NCBI GenBank assembly: GCA_004380135.1 | Contig: QXCR01000053.1 | Location: forward strand, 1 to 64,000 | Origin: Stemphylium vesicarium | Lineage: Eukaryota > Ascomycota > Dothideomycetes > Pleosporales > Pleosporaceae | Direction: 5' to 3' | Length of the DNA: 64,000 nt | Part shown: in pieces, positions 20,635 to 33,124 of the stretch | How positions within the stretch are numbered: position 1 is the first letter of the stretch | Layout of the letters: each line of letters opens with the position of its first letter | Made by a program: the position numbers and the translations under genes | Notes under the pieces: model-generated | Database searches by the model: none | What the model was told of the DNA's origin: nothing | What the model saw: only the letters and a program-made list of their open reading frames with translations

Positions 20635-22434
20635 ATGGATCCCCAGAGCGTAGCTTTTCAGCCGCGCGACGATTTCTGGCGCTTTCAAAGCGAGATGCTT
20701 CGAGTGCAGGAGAGTCAGGCTGAACTTGCTGACCGCGTCGCTCGCTTGGAACGCAAGCAAGAGGACGATTCGCGCCTGAAAAACGTCTGGGGGGCCTCCT
20801 CACCCTTCCCCTCGGTGCTGGGAGGGACACCACAGCAAGGTACGTACTAGTGGCTGTCAGTATAATTGCGCTACTAACATGGCTCAGTTCCCTTGCAGCA
20901 ACCTACCGCTGAGCACTTTTCCAATTTTGACGACCACTCGAGCAACCTCATCGGCAACCTCCAGCTCGACGCCGACGAAGAGCCCCGCCGTGTGGGCGCA
21001 ACCTCGCGCGCGAACAGTGTGCGCTTCGACGAAACAGCAAACCATGGCCACTGGGCCCATGCATCACGTTCTTCGCTCGATCTAATACCCCGCACTGGTA
21101 GCGGCATGGGCGGACATGCGATGAGCGAGCGCAGTTACTCTCACAAGTCGGACGGAAGACAAAGCTCAGCGGGTCACTCGGTACATTCAATAGCGTCTGG
21201 TCGTGCGAACAGCCTCACAAGCTTTGGTCCGACGACACCGCAAGACACACCAGGACTGGCTCCTGGCTTGTTCATTCTCGGCTCTGTGCCCGCTATAATA
21301 CGTTGCTGGCTCAACACCAACTTCAAGCACGATACTTTGTTGTACGCAGCTGTCTGCTCAGGCTCGTACACGTCGTACTTGGATGTGCATCTCATCGAGC
21401 ATCTCGGCTTTCAGGACCGCGTCGTTGTGGACGATGACGGTCTTGGTAAGATCAAACTGTCTGTTTACCTGCCGGAAGCCGTGCCAGTTTCAGCGTCCTC
21501 GCGCTCCAATAGCCCAGCTCCACAGCTCCCGTCAGTCGGCGTCAGCTTCACTGTCACCCAGGAGCACAATGCAGAGGCCAATCCAAAGGCTATCCAGATC
21601 TACCTGGGTAGTGACATGCTCCGAGCACACAATGCCGATTTATTATTTTCGTCTAGCCAGCTAACCTTGTACGACGACGATCGCAGCAAACTCCAGATAC
21701 CTCTAGTTCGCCCTGAAGATGATCGCGCCTTTAGATCACTACGTATCTCCAATGGCAGTCATGCTTCGACAGCAGAGCAAAACCAAAGAGCTGCAGCCCC
21801 CGCATCAACGCAACATGATGCTCTGGGTGAGGAATCTACCATTTCGGCAGCCCATGAACCCTTTTCTTCCACTGATAAATCGACTGACACAGGAACGGCG
21901 ACTAATTCCGACGATGGTGGGTCGAGCGGCCGGAGAAGTCTCGAGCAGCGTCCGCGTCTCGGCGCTTCATTGTCAAGCCGTTCCGATACCAGGGATGCAC
22001 AGGAAGCGGGTTCCATCAGCGGAGCACCACGATCTGGGGCATCATCAGCCATCTGGAGCAACTGGCGCCGCGACCAAGCTGAGAAGGCCAGCGCTGGCTC
22101 GGTGGACTGGGCAAGCGTGGGTAAAACCACCAGCTCGACGCCCAGCTACCAACGACGGGACACGGGAATTAAGGTGCTCAAGCCGTCCAAGTCGGCGCGG
22201 ACCATGTCTACTTCACACTCGTCGCCAGCTGCAGGACAGTCTCGCTTTTTCGATGATGGAAAGCGAAGAGGCGAGACGGACATGAACAATAGCTCGGTAC
22301 CTCGACTGGCGAAGAGGAGTGTGTCTGCGGAAAAAGGAAAGGAAAATACGCCTGCGCTGTCCAAACCTCGATCTGCGAATCCAGTGGGAGGCGCATCTGC
22401 GTTTGCATGGCTGAACAGCGGCGCATCCAAGTAA
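20635..22434 (+). CDS. Unrecognised fungal protein with coiled coil and low-complexity tail
   Basis: Two exons, 20635-20839 and 20888-22434, are joined by a 48-base intron that ends GGCTCAG and has a CTAAC branch site; the product is 583 aa. The ATG at 20635 was chosen because the frame starts MDPQSVAFQPRDDFWRF and enters a heptad-rich segment (EMLRVQESQAELADRVARLE) at about residues 22-45. A central, ordered-looking part (about 160-340) contains PGLFILGSVPAIIRCWLN and GSYTSYLDVHLIEHLGF; the VXSGSYTS region recalls nothing I can name with confidence. The last 230 residues are Ser/Thr/Arg-rich and look disordered, with basic RRxS-like sites that could be phosphorylated. It lies upstream of and on the same strand as a ubiquitin protease, but nothing shows a functional link. 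Probably an intracellular regulatory or scaffold protein; function unknown. Confidence 0.7.
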
Positions 22435-22903
22435 GGCTAGGGTGTCGTCATGCGGACTCGTGTATCATAGGCATATGACTAGGTAGTTGTCGAGCTCAGT
22501 GGCCAGTGGCCAGCATCGACTCTAGCAACCAATCAAAGTAAACTACCAGCACGATGTACTTTTTGGTGGCAGGCTGCGGATGGGATGGCGCTGTGAAGCG
22601 GGCTAGCGAGACAGGGGTGGCTCTTTCACTGCACCGCCAAGCTCGCTTATTCGCAAGGCTGAGGTCGCAGCGCAAACGGATAGTGACGACGGGCATTGTC
22701 AGAAGGTGTGCACTCATTTTTCGCGGCGCATTGCACGTTACCCCACGCTGTTCACCGCTGCGAAGCTTCCTTGCGTAGAAAGAGGACCGACTCGCTAGGT
22801 ACTGCAGCCCAGGCGACGCGTTGCATATTGCTTGTCCGCCCTTTCGTTTTATCCTTCACCGTATAATAGTCTGCCCGGAAGCTCTTTGCGGGCTTCACGG
22901 CAG
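22435..22903. other. Spacer holding the unresolved first exon of the ubiquitin protease
   Basis: The downstream protease frame has no suitable ATG at its start, so a 5' exon must lie here. One candidate runs from the ATG at 22554 to a GT at 22706, which would splice in phase to an AG at 22902-22903. The implied intron of 198 bases is long for this region, so the model is tentative. Confidence 0.4.
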
Positions 22904-25900
22904 GCAATCGACTTTCAAAACGGCCTCCACTAATAACAAGAAGCGGAAGATCGTGGCCCCCGCAAAAGACTCGCCGAACGTTACAAACGCCCGGGACCGC
23001 ACTCGTTCACCGAATGTGGGCAGCGCTGGTGTAGGCTCCCCTCGCTCCTCCTCCCCGCAGCCCTCAGCGTCACCGCCACGCTATCTGCCGCCGCACCTGC
23101 ACGACGAGGTCTTAGTTGACGCTTCCGACGCCGGCAGTCAGCCCACACGAGACCACAGCAACGGGGCAAGCTCACCCAGCGAAGCCTACGCCAACCTGAC
23201 ACTCGACAGCCGCGAGGGCTCCATCACGGATCTGGACCTCGCCCGCACCCACTCCCACTCCCACTCCCGCACCGCCGACCAGCAGCAGCATTATACCTCG
23301 CGGCCCCCTCCCCGGGCTTCCTCACCCGCTAAGCGCCTTCATTCCGACATGGACGACAAGACGGGCCCCGACAGCGCCGCCCGGAGCAGCGACACACAAT
23401 CAGCCACCCGCGCCAACAAACCACTGCCCGCCGGCGCATCTCAACGTAGTGCGCGCGCCGCCTCAGTAGACATGGCCGATGCGCCCATCAGTGGCAGCTC
23501 TGATGGCGATGGCGAGGGCGAGGGCGAGGGCGAGGGCGACAATTCGGCCTCTTCGGCCACCAGCGTCGACGCCTCGCAGCAGGCCGACAATCGCCCCAGC
23601 ATAGATGAGCAGGTGACCCGCGTCATGGGCATGATGTCGACAGAGCAGCTGGTCGACCGGCAAGAGGGTTATATCATTTCAGAGCGGTGGCTGGAGCGTG
23701 TCTGGGCAAGAACATCGGAGAACATCAGCAGACCGCAGGACTTTAACAAGGAAGCGACCCAGGGCCCTGTTGGACCCGTGGACAACTACCACCTCATGGA
23801 AACCGAACTACTGCAAGAGGACCTGGTCGACCAGCAGGGCGACGACTTCATCCCGCTCAGCAAGGCTGCCACCCTTGGCCAGGACTTCGAAATCCTGCCC
23901 CGCAAAGCATGGGACCTGGTACTCACTTGGTACGGGCTGAAACAGGGTAGTCCAGTCATACGGCGGTACGCCCACAATACAGTGCCCGGCCAGGCCAGCG
24001 AAGATATTTCTTACGAGCTCCACCCTCCCATTCTTACCATCCGCAAGGTTAAGAAAACCATCAGCCCTGCCGACAACACCAGATCTGCCGTGAGGATTGT
24101 CGCGAGCCGATACGAGAGTTTCGTCGCCTTTCTCGAAGCGGCCAAGAAGGCTGCTGGCGTCGATCTGAACAACAAAGTCCGCATCTGGCGGATTCTCTCT
24201 ACCGCACCCACAGACCAGCCCCGTTCATCGCAACCCGCGGGCATCCTGACGCCCGACGCATCTCCCCGCAATGGATCGCCTGTCGCGCCCATGTCCACTC
24301 AACGGCCGTCTCTCGTCATGGACGTCGCGAGTTTCAACGGCCTTGCGTACGGCTCGGAACGCGAACTGGTCACTGGCAAGGACGAGAAGGCGAACGAGGT
24401 CTTCAACGAGTCTCTCACGCTAGCCGATGCTGGCCTTACCCAAGATCAGGTAATCGTGCTGGAGGAGCATGACGAAAAGGGCGAATACATTTCAGACACC
24501 ACCAAAGACGCGTCTAAAAGCAAGCCCCCCACACTGGCTGGCAAAGGCCTTCACAGCAATACCACTAGCGGAAGAAACACACCCGCGGGTGGTCCTGTGA
24601 CGCGCGGACGGAAGCAGAATGGCAAAGTCCGCGGTCATGTTGGGCTGACGAACCTCGGCAACACCTGTTACATGAACTCAGCCCTCCAGTGTCTGCGGAG
24701 CGTCGAAGAGCTGAGCATGTACTTTCTGAACAACAAATGGAAAGAAGAGGTCAATGCGGATAACCCAATAGGCCACAAGGGCGTTATTGCTAAATCATAT
24801 GCTGGCCTGTTGAACGCCATCTACAGCTTTGACAACAACTCGTCCGTTTCACCCAAGGACTTCAAGCAGAAGCTAGGCAGAGCCAACAGTCTCTTTTCCG
24901 GCTACGGCCAGCAGGATTCTCAGGAGTTTGTCAGCTGGTTGGTCGACGCACTCCACGAGGATCTTAATCGGATTTACAACAAACCATACACAGAGAACCC
25001 CGACTCTGAAGACAACACTTTCCGCGATCCAGAGGCTGTTAAGCAGCTTGGCGAGGTCTACCGAAAGAATCATTACGCTCGCAATAGCTCCGTAGCCATG
25101 GATCTATTCAGTGGCTTCTACAAGAACACAATGGTTTGCCCGATATGCGAAAAGGTCAGCATAACGTTCGATCCGTACAGCCAGCTCACCCTGCAATTGC
25201 CCATAGAACAGACGTGGACCCACACCATCACATACGTGCCACTTCAGGGTAAGCCCTTCCAGCTCGAGATCGATATCGACAAGAATGCTACAATCAAGAC
25301 ATTGAAGGAATTCGTTGGGAAGCGTGGTGGTGGAGTTCCAGCCAACCGCATCATGGCGTCCGAGCTCTATAGCCATAAGTTCTATCGCCATTTGGATGAT
25401 GCATCCACTGTTTCTGAGTCGAATATTGGCGCGAGGGACGACATATATTTCTATGAACTGGACATGGCCCCGAGCAACTGGCCTGCTCCTAAGAAGAAGG
25501 GCGCTAAGTACAAGATGGTGCTCTCTCAGTCTTCCGACGAAGACATTCCAGATACCGCTTCGCCGCTCCATGATCGTGTCATCGTTCCTCTTTTCCATCG
25601 CAGCCCAAGTGTGTCCGCTTATAGGTCGTCGAGCACTGGTATGGCGCTTTGGCCAAGCTTTGTCGTCCTCACACGCGAGGAGGCTAAGGATTACGATGCC
25701 ATCTTGAGAAAGGTGTTGGCAAGGGTCGCTCAGATGACCACGCGAAAGATACTCAGTGAGCTTAGTGGATCAGATCAATCGCGGCCTGGCTCCGATGTAG
25801 TGCTAACAACAGAAGAAGATGCTTCACCGAACGACCCTCAAGTCAAGGACGGTTCCGTGGAAGGCGAAGACATGGTCGAAGTCACAATGACGGATGCCAA

Positions 25901-27773
25901 AGAAACGCCAACAGGACAAGCAGATGGCGCCAATCAAACTCCGGAAGTACTTCGTCCTGGTAGCTACATTCATCCAGAATTCAGGTATGTCGTACATGTT
26001 CCAAAGTGTTCAGTAACTGGTGGCTAACCTGCGTCAGGCAATTATTCGAAATGAAGCATACAAGGAAGAGCAGTGAGATCGTTACTACTGGTTGGAGTAC
26101 GCTCGACCACAACCGCGCGTGTGAGCCCATCTCGAAGCGCATCCGAGTCCCACCGTCACGAGAGGAGTCTGTCCGGTCATCAGCGGCCGGCAGTGAGCCC
26201 ACTTCCAGTGACGAAGACGAAGACGTATCGCAGAATACAGTTGTCGATGCCGATGCTGCGATCGATGCAGCAAACGTTAGCAGTGATGAGGAAATGCAAT
26301 CAGTCGAGCTAGAGACAACGGAATCCGCGCGCTCCGGTCGGCAAAATAAGAAGAAGAGCAAGAAGGCGCGGAAGCATGAGCGCAAGATGGAGCGAAAGCA
26401 CAAGAACAACAAAAACTTCAAGAACAAGAAGGGTGGCAAGGTCGCAGAGCAGCCGAACTATCCCGACGACCCCGACGATGAGTCTGACGATCGCTTGATC
26501 CGCATGGGTGAGGGCATTGTTCTTGATTGGACCTCGGAGGCCATCGATGCATTGTTTGGTGGTACTTCGGATGACGATGCCAGAGGCGCCGACGTTTTGA
26601 AATCAATCGAGGTGCATGACGACCCGGAAATACGGGAGAAGAAGGCAAAACGTGCCGCTCGAAGGAAAAACGGCATCAACCTCGACGAATGCTTCACCGA
26701 ATCGTCCAAGAGCGAAGTCCTTTCAGAGGAAAACCAATGGTATTGCAATCGTTGCAAAGAAATGCGCCGCGCCGAGAAGACACTGGAGATCTGGACCGTA
26801 CCCGACATACTCATCATACATCTCAAACGTTTCAGCGGCCACCGAACATTCCGTGATAAGATTGAGGACTTGGTTGACTTTCCGGTCGAAGGCTTGGATC
26901 TGTCAGGCAAAGTTGGTTACCCTGAAGGCAAGGAGGTTATCTACGATCTATTTGCGGTTGACAATCACTATGGTGGGCTTGGAGGGGGTCACTACACAGC
27001 CACTGCTCAGAACTTTTTCGACAAGCAGTGGTACGACTACAATGGTAAGTTGCTCCCTCATTCTGGATCTGAGTCAGAGACTAACTATGTCAGACTCTAT
27101 TGTCACTCGCTGTGATTCAGGCCGCAAAGCCGTCTCGAAAGCTGCGTACCTACTCTTCTACCGCCGACGTTCGCCTGTCCCTTTAGGCCCTCCCGAGCTT
27201 CAGAAGATCGTGACCGCCGAAGTCAGCAGTCCCGACTCTGATGGTGACAACACCGATGCGGATGACCAACAGGCCCGTTCCCGCTCACCGGCGGGAAACG
27301 GCTTGCGCCTCGGCGATTCGTCCCGCAATGGGTCGTCGAGCGCTGGCGCAGTCGGAGCGGGAGCCGGAGTCCTGCGCGGGGGTGGCTATCAGCGTTCAGC
27401 AGCAGGGAGCCGTCCAAAGAGCGGAGCCGCAGCCGAGAGCCTGAGTGATGACGAGTTGCCTGCGTATGGTGATGACGATGAAGGCTATGCAGAGGATTCG
27501 TATACAAGCAATCCCTGGGCCCCAGAGACTGATGAACCTATCTGGAGCTTCAGTGGTATCAAAAACAACTCAATTCGCAACGACAATGACTCGGACACTG
27601 GTGGTATGGCGTCCGACACTGGCGCGGCGTCGACGGGCGACAACATGGAACTCAAGAATAGACTATTAGAAGATTTTGGCGACGACGAACCCGTCAAGGG
27701 GAGCTGGACTGGTGCCGCAACGCCCGTTACCCAGGAAGACGAAGTTGCCGAGATTAGGCTGGCTGGTGATTGA
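22904..27773 (+). CDS. DUSP-domain ubiquitin carboxyl-terminal hydrolase (USP, Ubp12/USP4-15-like); 5' exon unresolved
   Basis: A cysteine protease that removes ubiquitin from proteins. Coding parts are (5' end unsure) 22904-25984, 26038-27044 and 27094-27773, about 1,590 residues without the first exon. Order of features: a long Ser/Pro-rich, disordered N-terminus with a Gly-Glu repeat near 23510-23540; a DUSP domain (from about 23640, MSTEQLVDRQEGYIISERW); a ubiquitin-like segment; the Cys box GLTNLGNTCYMNSALQCL at about 24640; paired CxxC zinc ligands (VCPIC near 25140 and YCNRC near 26745); the His box HYGGLGGGHYTATAQNFF at about 26968; and an acidic Ser-rich tail. Intron 2 is read as 27045-27093 because this gives YNDSIVTRC, matching the usual Asn-Asp-Ser after the His box. 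Catalytic residues are all present. Cytosolic or nuclear location is inferred. Confidence 0.88.
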
Positions 27774-27987
27774 GAAGCTGAGCGATTGCATGAAGCGGAG
27801 TTTAAAACTAGACGAAATACGATTGACGAAAAGCGGCATTGGACGGGTGGAGCCCACGGATGTAAATGACGATGATATTGATGAACGGGCTTGGTAAGAT
27901 GGAATGGAAATATTGAAAACGGGGCGTTTCGCACAGCATATGTAGGCGCGGGATTAGGCGTATCAATCCAGACATGCATTGTCTCCC

Positions 27988-28023
<36 letters not shown>

Positions 28024-28158
28024 CACTGTCCTTGTGCCGTGCATAGAAGTTGAGAAACAAAAGCAGACGATTTTGCTCATCCAATTCGGCTACCATTACA
28101 ACGTCTCATTCCCATCCAAGGTCTTTACATTCGTCAAACCCACAGCGGTGGATCTACG
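27774..28158. other. Convergent 3' intergenic region with microsatellite
   Basis: Contains 12 perfect AGT repeats at 27988-28023. No gene; it separates two convergent transcription units. Confidence 0.6.
27988..28023. repeat. (AGT)12 microsatellite
   Basis: Thirty-six bases of uninterrupted AGT units, outside coding sequence, in the 3' flank shared by the ubiquitin protease and the small membrane protein gene. Likely to vary in length between strains. Confidence 0.95.
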
Positions 28159-28834
28159 CTACAACCCACTCACCCCCAACGCCAAGCTCGTAAGCAGCCC
28201 ATTCAACAGCGCAATCACACCCACCAGCACAACATCAAGCACCAACTGCACCGCCAGAATCAACGCGCTCACCGCCACCGTCAACGGATTCAGATAAACC
28301 AGCAAGCCCGCCAGACCCAGAATCGCCACCGCAGCCGTAACCGTAGCAAAGATCTCGACAATGATGAGTGATAGCAAGGCGGAAACAGCGATGAACTGGC
28401 GTTTCACGGTCTTCTTCGGTTCGACTTCCACGGAAGAGCGCTTTTCGGCCTCACTGTTGCTAGGTTGTGTCGCATTTGCGGGCGCTAGATCGCGAATGTC
28501 CGATGTCGTGGATCGTACGGCTGATGTGATTTTGTTGATTTGCGCGCCGACTTTGGGGATCGCGGCTGTTTTTTCGAGGAGAGGGGATGAGGGGGTGAGG
28601 GGGGCGAGTGTGGCATCTATTTCCACGCATGTTAGTGGGTCTGCTAGCTAGCGAATGTGGGTAGGAGGGATGAAGAGGGAACTCCGTACTTATAGCGCCG
28701 GTATAGATTTGTACGGTGGTGTAGAGGTCGGTGAGCAGGGACTCTACGCTGTTTTCTGCGCGCTGGGAGGGCGCGACGGGGGTGGCGAGGGAGAGACCGC
28801 TTAGGGCGAAGACGGTGAGGTGGGAGAAACGCAT
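28159..28834 (-). CDS. Small secreted or membrane-anchored fungal protein
   Basis: Two exons, 28690-28834 and 28159-28616, with a 73-base intron, give 200 aa. The N-terminus (MRFSHLTVFALSGLSLATPV) is a clear signal peptide. A polar middle part with a few lysines and prolines (about residues 20-125) follows. The last 75 residues form two or three long hydrophobic stretches (IVEIFATVTAAVAILGLAGL, then LILAVQLVLDVVLVGVIALL), so the protein is probably inserted in a membrane by its C-terminus. No family is recognised. The intron junction restores TGAINATLAPLTP with continuous character on both sides. Such signal peptide plus hydrophobic-tail proteins are frequent but poorly understood in Pleosporales. 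Confidence 0.7.
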
Positions 28835-29932
28835 GTTGGCTGTGGGTGTTCTGTACAGCCGAGATGGAAGTAAGCTGTTTGAGGGTGCTTGGATGGGTTG
28901 AAGTGGATAGATTCTAATTCAGGAACCAAGCATCAGCAGTTCTTATACATCGACTTTAGAAATTCCCAGTCTTGCTCAACCCATCTTAACGTCGAGAATA
29001 TCCGCCTTTTCCATGGCATGACAGCACACTCGTCATCGGCCATGTTCGTCTGGTCCTGAGGCTCAAAGCAGATGGTATTCCGGGTCTGCGGGTTCGGAGC
29101 ATCTTCTCAATGCGACATAGTGGTGGGTGTTAGCGAGGGACTAGATCTATTGATATTGTCGGATCCTTGCTGTATATCGCGGGTCGAATCTTCCAGGTGG
29201 GTAGTGGGTGTTGGAACATCATGATTTACGGAGGATGCGTTTCTACGAAACATGGTCGCGAGATGGGCTGAAGAAAACTTCGATTCGCTGGCAATTGGTG
29301 CATCAGCGAAGGAAAGCACGGTCTACAATGTATTCGCACCCAATATGCTGATTAAGCGACAGCTCAACGGTCTCTCCTTCCTCATCCACAATCGTTCGAT
29401 CAAGAACGTTCTTGTCGCTAGGACCATCTAAATGACATACCCGCCACGCTTATGACCGGTATACCGCGACCCGCAATCTGTCAACCTTTCCCGCGCCGTA
29501 CACACCGTATATGACTTTTTGGGTGCACCCCTTGCAGTCTGGATCGCGAAAGAGCGAAACAACGTCATAGGGAGTAGTATGTCAAGGAACGAGAGCAGCC
29601 ACTAGCAGCTAGTACTGGTGACAGAAGCCCCTTCCTGCCATCTCAGTGGCTGCGCTCAGCTCCAGTAGTAATCCCAGGTACCCGCAACCCCTGTACACGT
29701 CGACGCGAAGGGTGGTATGGTCTGTGCGGATCATGCAATGATCGGACAGCCGTACGCGAGTTCTAGAAGGCCCTTCAGGACGGCAAGGTGTTTGCGTCAC
29801 TGCGACTGGGTATGACTGATCGTGGAAATGGCTCTCTCGCCGATGCCCAAGTGCATATTTGTCGAAACTTCCTTTCTTAACAGTTGCATCTCGTACGCCA
29901 TCAGCAAACAGGTGGTCCAACCAACCCAGGCT
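28835..29932. other. Intergenic region
   Basis: About 1.1 kb between two minus-strand genes. The short open frames found (for example near 29107-29319 and 29609-29920) lack any family feature. Taken as promoter and 3' flank sequence. Confidence 0.45.
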
Positions 29933-32527
29933 CTAAGATGACTGTCTCTTCGCAACACAGAAGCGTCTTGTACAAAGCACGTCAATGCATTTAGTACAAT
30001 GCTCGTGTTCAACTTGATGCTTTTCCAGCTCCTTCTTCGTCAATAACTTCCCGTCAGCGCAAGTTGCGCACTTATGTTTCACGACCAAGTTGATTGCTTT
30101 CACCATATCGCCTGGCTTTCTTCCTGCGCACGGGTCGCGCCATCGTATCTGTGTTGTGGGTTCTACGAAAAAAGCGTCGAAGAGCTGGGGCGACTGTTGT
30201 GCCGGGGGAAGATCGCTGGGGGCTGAGGCTCCGTTGGGGTTGAACTGGAAAGGAGCGCGGCTTGAAGGGACGGGTATGGTGGCAGCAATTGTCGTGCTTG
30301 AGTCTGAAGAGGTTGGTGTCGAAACTTCTGAAGAAGAACCTGTCCCATCTCCGGCCGCCGTGGTATTTGGCCCTGCTAATATGTTTGGTGTGAGCAATGC
30401 AACAACAAGCTTCTGGTCAACATTGCATGTGGCGATATCCGCGCATTCGCGCACAGAAGCAACCCATGCAATCTCATCTTTTTCTTTGGTATCCAGCATC
30501 TTAGTCTTTGCCAGTTGGGCCATCGTTTCAAGAAAGTACTTGCTCACTGTTGCGAGGTACGCTTTATGGAACGCATGCCGAACATGTTCTGGTACCATGT
30601 GCCGTAACTTCGGCGTAAAGTCGCTCGTCAGATACGCGCATGACATGACTTGCTCATATGTTGGTGTCTCTTGTATCGGGAAATGCTCTGCAGCCCACCT
30701 GTGGGACACCCCGTCGATTACTCGAACATGTTTTCCTGGGATTTTGGCTACTAAAGCCGACATGACTTCGGACAAGAGAGGCTCATCAAACGTCTCCGCG
30801 GCAAGAATGTACGGCTGAACTCCGTCTGGATCTTCGGCTTCAGGGTCTGCGCCGCCGTCAAGCAGGACCTGGAGACGATCCACGAGATCGACGGCGGGGC
30901 AGTCTGCGATGCACTTTCGCAAGGGGCTGGTCGAATCGCGTTCCGTGCGGTTTGGGCTAACGCCTTTTCCGAGTAACACTTGGATGTCTCGCAACGTATC
31001 AGCAGGATGCCGTTTTGCGTGCGGGCAGCAGCCGATGACCTCATAGAGTAAATTCATACCATTGTTGGTAGGTGTTGGACTAAAGTTATCGATGAGTGAT
31101 CTCGCAAAATTTGGTGTGGAGTGCCAAAGTGCCTGATGCTCGAAGGTTTCCTTGTTGGGAGAGTCACAGGGAAAGCCGTGGAACGAGGACTGAAAACTGG
31201 CTCCTTTGCTGACAAACAGCTCCAAACACCTGAGCTCTTCCTGTGAAAGTTTAAAGGCCCAATAAGGACGACTTTGCCAAGGATGGACGAACAGCTCGAA
31301 ATTCGACCGCGTCTCAGGATTGGGAGGCGCACTATGGATGTTTGCACCTGCTTGGAGCAGCAGTTCGATAATTTGATGGCATCGTTCACGCTGCGATCGA
31401 TCAGCGTAAATGTTTTCTCGGTGCGTCAGACATAGTTGGAGGGGTGTGTGTACGCCTGGCTTGAGGGGAGAAGGACCTTCGACGTCAACATTCGCGCCTC
31501 GATTGAGCAGAATCCGGACAATTTCAGGAACATTCCAGAAGACGGCCTGTTGGAGTGGCCTCCAGTTCGAACCTGGAAGACCATTGACATCTGAGCGACC
31601 AGGTTGTAGCAGCGCTTGAACAGTATATGGCCGTCCGTTCTTGATAGCATTGTGAAGAGCCAGATCTGTACCGAGCGGATGCTTGGAACCCTTGGCACCG
31701 TATGCAAGCAGCACCCAAATGATCGGTCCACATTCCATGCCACAAGCAATATCGAAGAGGGTCTGGTTGGGGTGTTGCAGGATGACCATTTGGCTCAGCG
31801 CTGGGTGGCCGACAAATCGGCTGTGAGGTTCGTCAAATGGTAAGCCTATTGGCTCATTGATGTGATCGACGTTGCCGACGATGAGGTTCTCGAGCTTCTG
31901 TAGATCCTTCTCGAGGACTGCGCCGGCCATATCCAACACGATGTCGGACGCTTGCGTACGATCTCCAGCCCATGGTTCTGTGGATTGTTGGAGGCTGTTG
32001 AGACAGGAGTCAGCAAAAGTTCCGTCGTCTGGTAATATTGTGGGCCAATCTTACTCTTGTGTTTGGCTCATCAACTCCATGAACGTCGGCTCGGCAACCT
32101 CGCCAGTCTTATCGGCGCCGGGAGTCGGCAAGTCGGCAACAACGTGCCAACTGCCACTCTGCGTGCAATGCTCCTTGCGCGTTGAAATTGCCAGATCATC
32201 TTCAGTAATCGTATTCAATTCATTGCCGCGTCCGCCGCAGTCAGCTGAACTCCCCGCGCTCCTCTGTCTTGCTTCACGGCGACGTTTGGTAGTTCCGCGT
32301 GGTTTGTGTCGCATAAGGCCCCATTCTTTTAGCTTCATACGGTACGCCCGAGTGCTAACACAACCATGAGCAAACAGGATCGAACCCCCAGAAGATATCA
32401 GTACTACTCACGAAGCTCGGAACTTGTATTTGCGCTCCATCAGCTCTTTGACTTCATCCAAAGGCTTCTTTTGAACGAAAGAAAGCTCTTTGATTTCATC
32501 TTGTACCAGTTCCCAGTCTTTTGTCAT
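29933..32527 (-). CDS. Clr5-domain ankyrin-repeat protein
   Basis: Exons are 32412-32527, 32055-32354 and 29933-31994, with introns of 57 and 60 bases; the product is 825 aa. The N-terminus (WELVQDEIKELSFVQKKPL onward, residues 5-55) is a Clr5 domain, a small helical domain found in fungal regulators; intron 1 splits it and splicing restores ASTRAYRMKLKEWGLMRH. A basic patch (KPRGTTKRRREARQR) may be a nuclear signal. Residues about 200-480 contain degenerate ankyrin repeats (for example LQQAVFWNVPEIVRILLNRG and LLLQAGANIHSAPPN). The C-terminus has a Cys/His cluster, CATCADG and then HQVEHEHCTKCIDVLC, that could bind zinc. A Ser/Thr/Pro linker separates repeats and cluster. Function is unknown; the architecture suggests protein-protein recognition or transcriptional control. 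Confidence 0.85.
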
Positions 32528-33124
32528 ATTAATATAGTGCGGTAGCCCGTAAGTGGGGTTCGCGGTGTGCCAATAGAATACGATGTGCACCAAATGTCTA
32601 CTTTTGACCTGGAGAGCGGGGATGTTCGTATGCCGTCGCAGAGAGAGTGCACAAGGCATGCAAGACAACCATGGGATGGTAGGTGCAAGAAAGAAGATAC
32701 TAGAGAAACCATCTCACGGATTTGAAGCTAAAGGATGTTTAGGGGTGGCTGCGCGAAGAACGCTGTGTGCAAAAGGAGGCGAAGCTGCAGGCTGACAAGT
32801 TGCAAAAGTGCAATTTTGAATCTAGCCTATGTTAAGCTTAGTGCTCCTCGGACTTTACATAACCCGGGCCCGTCCATCGTGGCTCGTTCGCCATAGTGTC
32901 ATTGTACAGAAGCCTTCGGGCCTTGCAATATTTCTATACTGGAAGGGCAGCTGGTCGACGGATCATATTCTTACTCATTCGAAGTGCATCGGGATAGACG
33001 ACCATGAGAACGTATGATGGGGATTGTTTGAACTGTGCGTCCACAAGTAGGGCATCTATACATAAGCAAAGGTATCTCTTCTATCATAACGCTTAAATGA
33101 ACAGCAAACAAGGCAATATCTACT
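32528..33124. other. Intergenic region
   Basis: 5' flank of the Clr5-ankyrin gene and 3' flank of the nitrate transporter. No other feature recognised. Confidence 0.5.

Noticed and set aside
22821..22903. A start for the ubiquitin protease at 22821
   Set aside because: The codon is TTG, not ATG, and the following residues do not resemble the family; the region is more likely intron.
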